A stretch of DNA of 7,210 nucleotides from Bacteroidota bacterium (GTDB taxonomy: Bacteria; Bacteroidota; Bacteroidia; Cytophagales; Cyclobacteriaceae): the NCBI GenBank assembly GCA_003242315.1, contig QGUY01000206.1, positions 1 through 7,210 on the forward strand. Reading direction: 5' to 3'. The position numbers and the translations under genes were made by a program. Below, piece after piece: positions 6,585 through 7,210 of the stretch. The notes below the pieces were generated by a model. The model searched no databases. It worked only from the letters and a program-made list of their open reading frames with translations, and was not told the DNA's origin. Position 1 is the first letter of the stretch; each line of letters opens with the position of its first letter.

Positions 6585-7210
6585 CTACCGTCCCGCGACC
6601 CTCAACCATAATACCTGAGCCAGTCGCGCCCACCCCTTCCAATGCAGTGGAACGAGTGAGACGTAACGCTGAAAACTCTGAAATGCATCGCGTGGCTTTT
6701 CGGTTTCCAGGAACAACAAGCCCAACTTATAGTAACAAGTGCTTCTCAGGTTTCGGAAGAGTTTTTCCGAGATCATTTTCTGATCTCGAAACTCTTCAAT
6801 CATCGAAAGGTAGTTGAGGTGTGATTGTACGTTTGCCGAGGTTGAGATGTTTCCGTCATGCTTTCTAATTGTGATAAGGCGTTCGTTCGTGAAGATGCCT
6901 GTGAATCGGTAACTCATCCGATAAAAATAGTGAATGTCCCTCGTGGTTCTAGTGTTTTCGTCCAGCAGGCCAATCTCTTCAATGACATTCTTCATGAACA
7001 CCCAGGAAGACGTAAGCATACAGAACCTGCTATTTGCAAGTTGGGGACGAAACAGGTTGCCAACGAACAATACCTCTTTTTCCGGGAGCTGACTTGCTCC
7101 AGGTCCGAATTGTTCTCCATTGCTGACTATAAGGCGGGCCTCAGGGTATTGCCTCAGTAATTTCAGTTGGAATTCCAGCTTGTCGGGCCGCCATAGATTT
7201 TTTTTTTTTA
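6585..7210 (-). CDS. Glycosyltransferase family 2-like, C-terminal part with TPR-like tail (5' end beyond window)
   Basis: The frame is open from the right edge to the TAG at 6587-6585, giving 207 visible residues. LWRPDKLEFQLKLLRQYPEA near the visible start matches the segment just after the catalytic-region acidic motif of GT2 (GT-A fold) enzymes, normally of the form DDxWxPxKLExQ. Further on, SSWVFMKNVIEEIGLLDEN and then DIHYFYRMS and ITIRKHDGNIS match the family's acceptor/catalytic region and the C-terminal RxH-type motif. The last 50 or so residues (YYKLGLLFLETEKPRDAFQS and after, through VPLHWKGWARLAQ) look like a TPR-type helical hairpin. The nucleotide-sugar binding half is not in the window. 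The first visible codons are AAA repeats giving KKKN where acidic residues are expected, so that end is suspect. The TTG at 7070 should not be taken as the true start, because conserved residues lie upstream of it. Confidence 0.85.
   Translation of the reverse strand, partial: KKKNLWRPDKLEFQLKLLRQYPEARLIVSNGEQFGPGASQLPEKEVLFVGNLFRPQLANSRFCMLTSSWVFMKNVIEEIGLLDENTRTTRDIHYFYRMSYRFTGIFTNERLITIRKHDGNISTSANVQSHLNYLSMIEEFRDQKMISEKLFRNLRSTCYYKLGLLFLETEKPRDAFQSFQRYVSLVPLHWKGWARLAQVLWLRVAGR

Noticed and set aside
6858..7160. A 100-codon plus-strand frame at the right end.
   Set aside because: It is antisense to GT2 coding sequence with clear family motifs.
1..7210. CRISPR array, insertion sequence, integrase attachment site or tRNA.
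   Set aside because: I saw no regularly spaced repeats, no transposase or integrase motifs, no terminal inverted repeats and no tRNA-like cloverleaf sequence on either strand.

Overview
The window is 7,210 bases of bacterial DNA, nearly all coding, with seven protein genes. Two of these are cut by the window edges. I see no rRNA, tRNA, CRISPR array, insertion sequence or phage gene. The gene content is that of a surface-glycan or secondary-metabolism accessory region: three glycosyltransferases (two GT-B/GT4-like, one GT2/GT-A-like), two different radical SAM enzymes, one class I SAM-dependent methyltransferase and one protein that looks like an FMN split-barrel (flavin reductase-like) protein. 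Base composition looks close to balanced by eye. Shine-Dalgarno sequences are weak or absent before most starts, which would fit Bacteroidota/Chlorobi-type bacteria or a relative known only from metagenomes. This taxonomic guess is an inference with low confidence.

Layout, left to right. (1) A minus-strand pair: a cobalamin-binding-type radical SAM enzyme (about 565-2073) followed 2 bases later by a methyltransferase with an NPPYY motif (562 to beyond the left edge). (2) A divergent intergenic region (2074-2256) with one plausible promoter facing each way. (3) A plus-strand pair overlapping by ATGA: the split-barrel protein (2257-3258) and a GT4 glycosyltransferase (3255-4346). (4) A minus-strand GT4 glycosyltransferase (4330-5373), whose 3' end overlaps the previous gene tail to tail by 17 bases. 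(5) A second divergent gap (5374-5487) holding a perfect 11-base palindrome. (6) A plus-strand radical SAM protein with a C-terminal Cys-rich SPASM/twitch-type domain (5488-6582). (7) A minus-strand GT2 glycosyltransferase with a TPR-like tail (6585 to beyond the right edge), whose stop codon lies 2 bases from that of gene 6.

The strand changes four times in 7 kb with almost no spacer, so this is not one simple operon. It looks like a tightly packed mosaic of at least five short transcription units. A reasonable reading is that the glycosyltransferases assemble a glycan while the radical SAM enzymes, methyltransferase and possible flavoprotein modify a sugar, lipid or small molecule made at the same locus. 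No substrate can be deduced from the sequence.

The last 12-13 bases are a homopolymer that replaces what should be the acidic DDxW-type motif of the GT2 enzyme. They are probably a contig-end artefact rather than true gene sequence.
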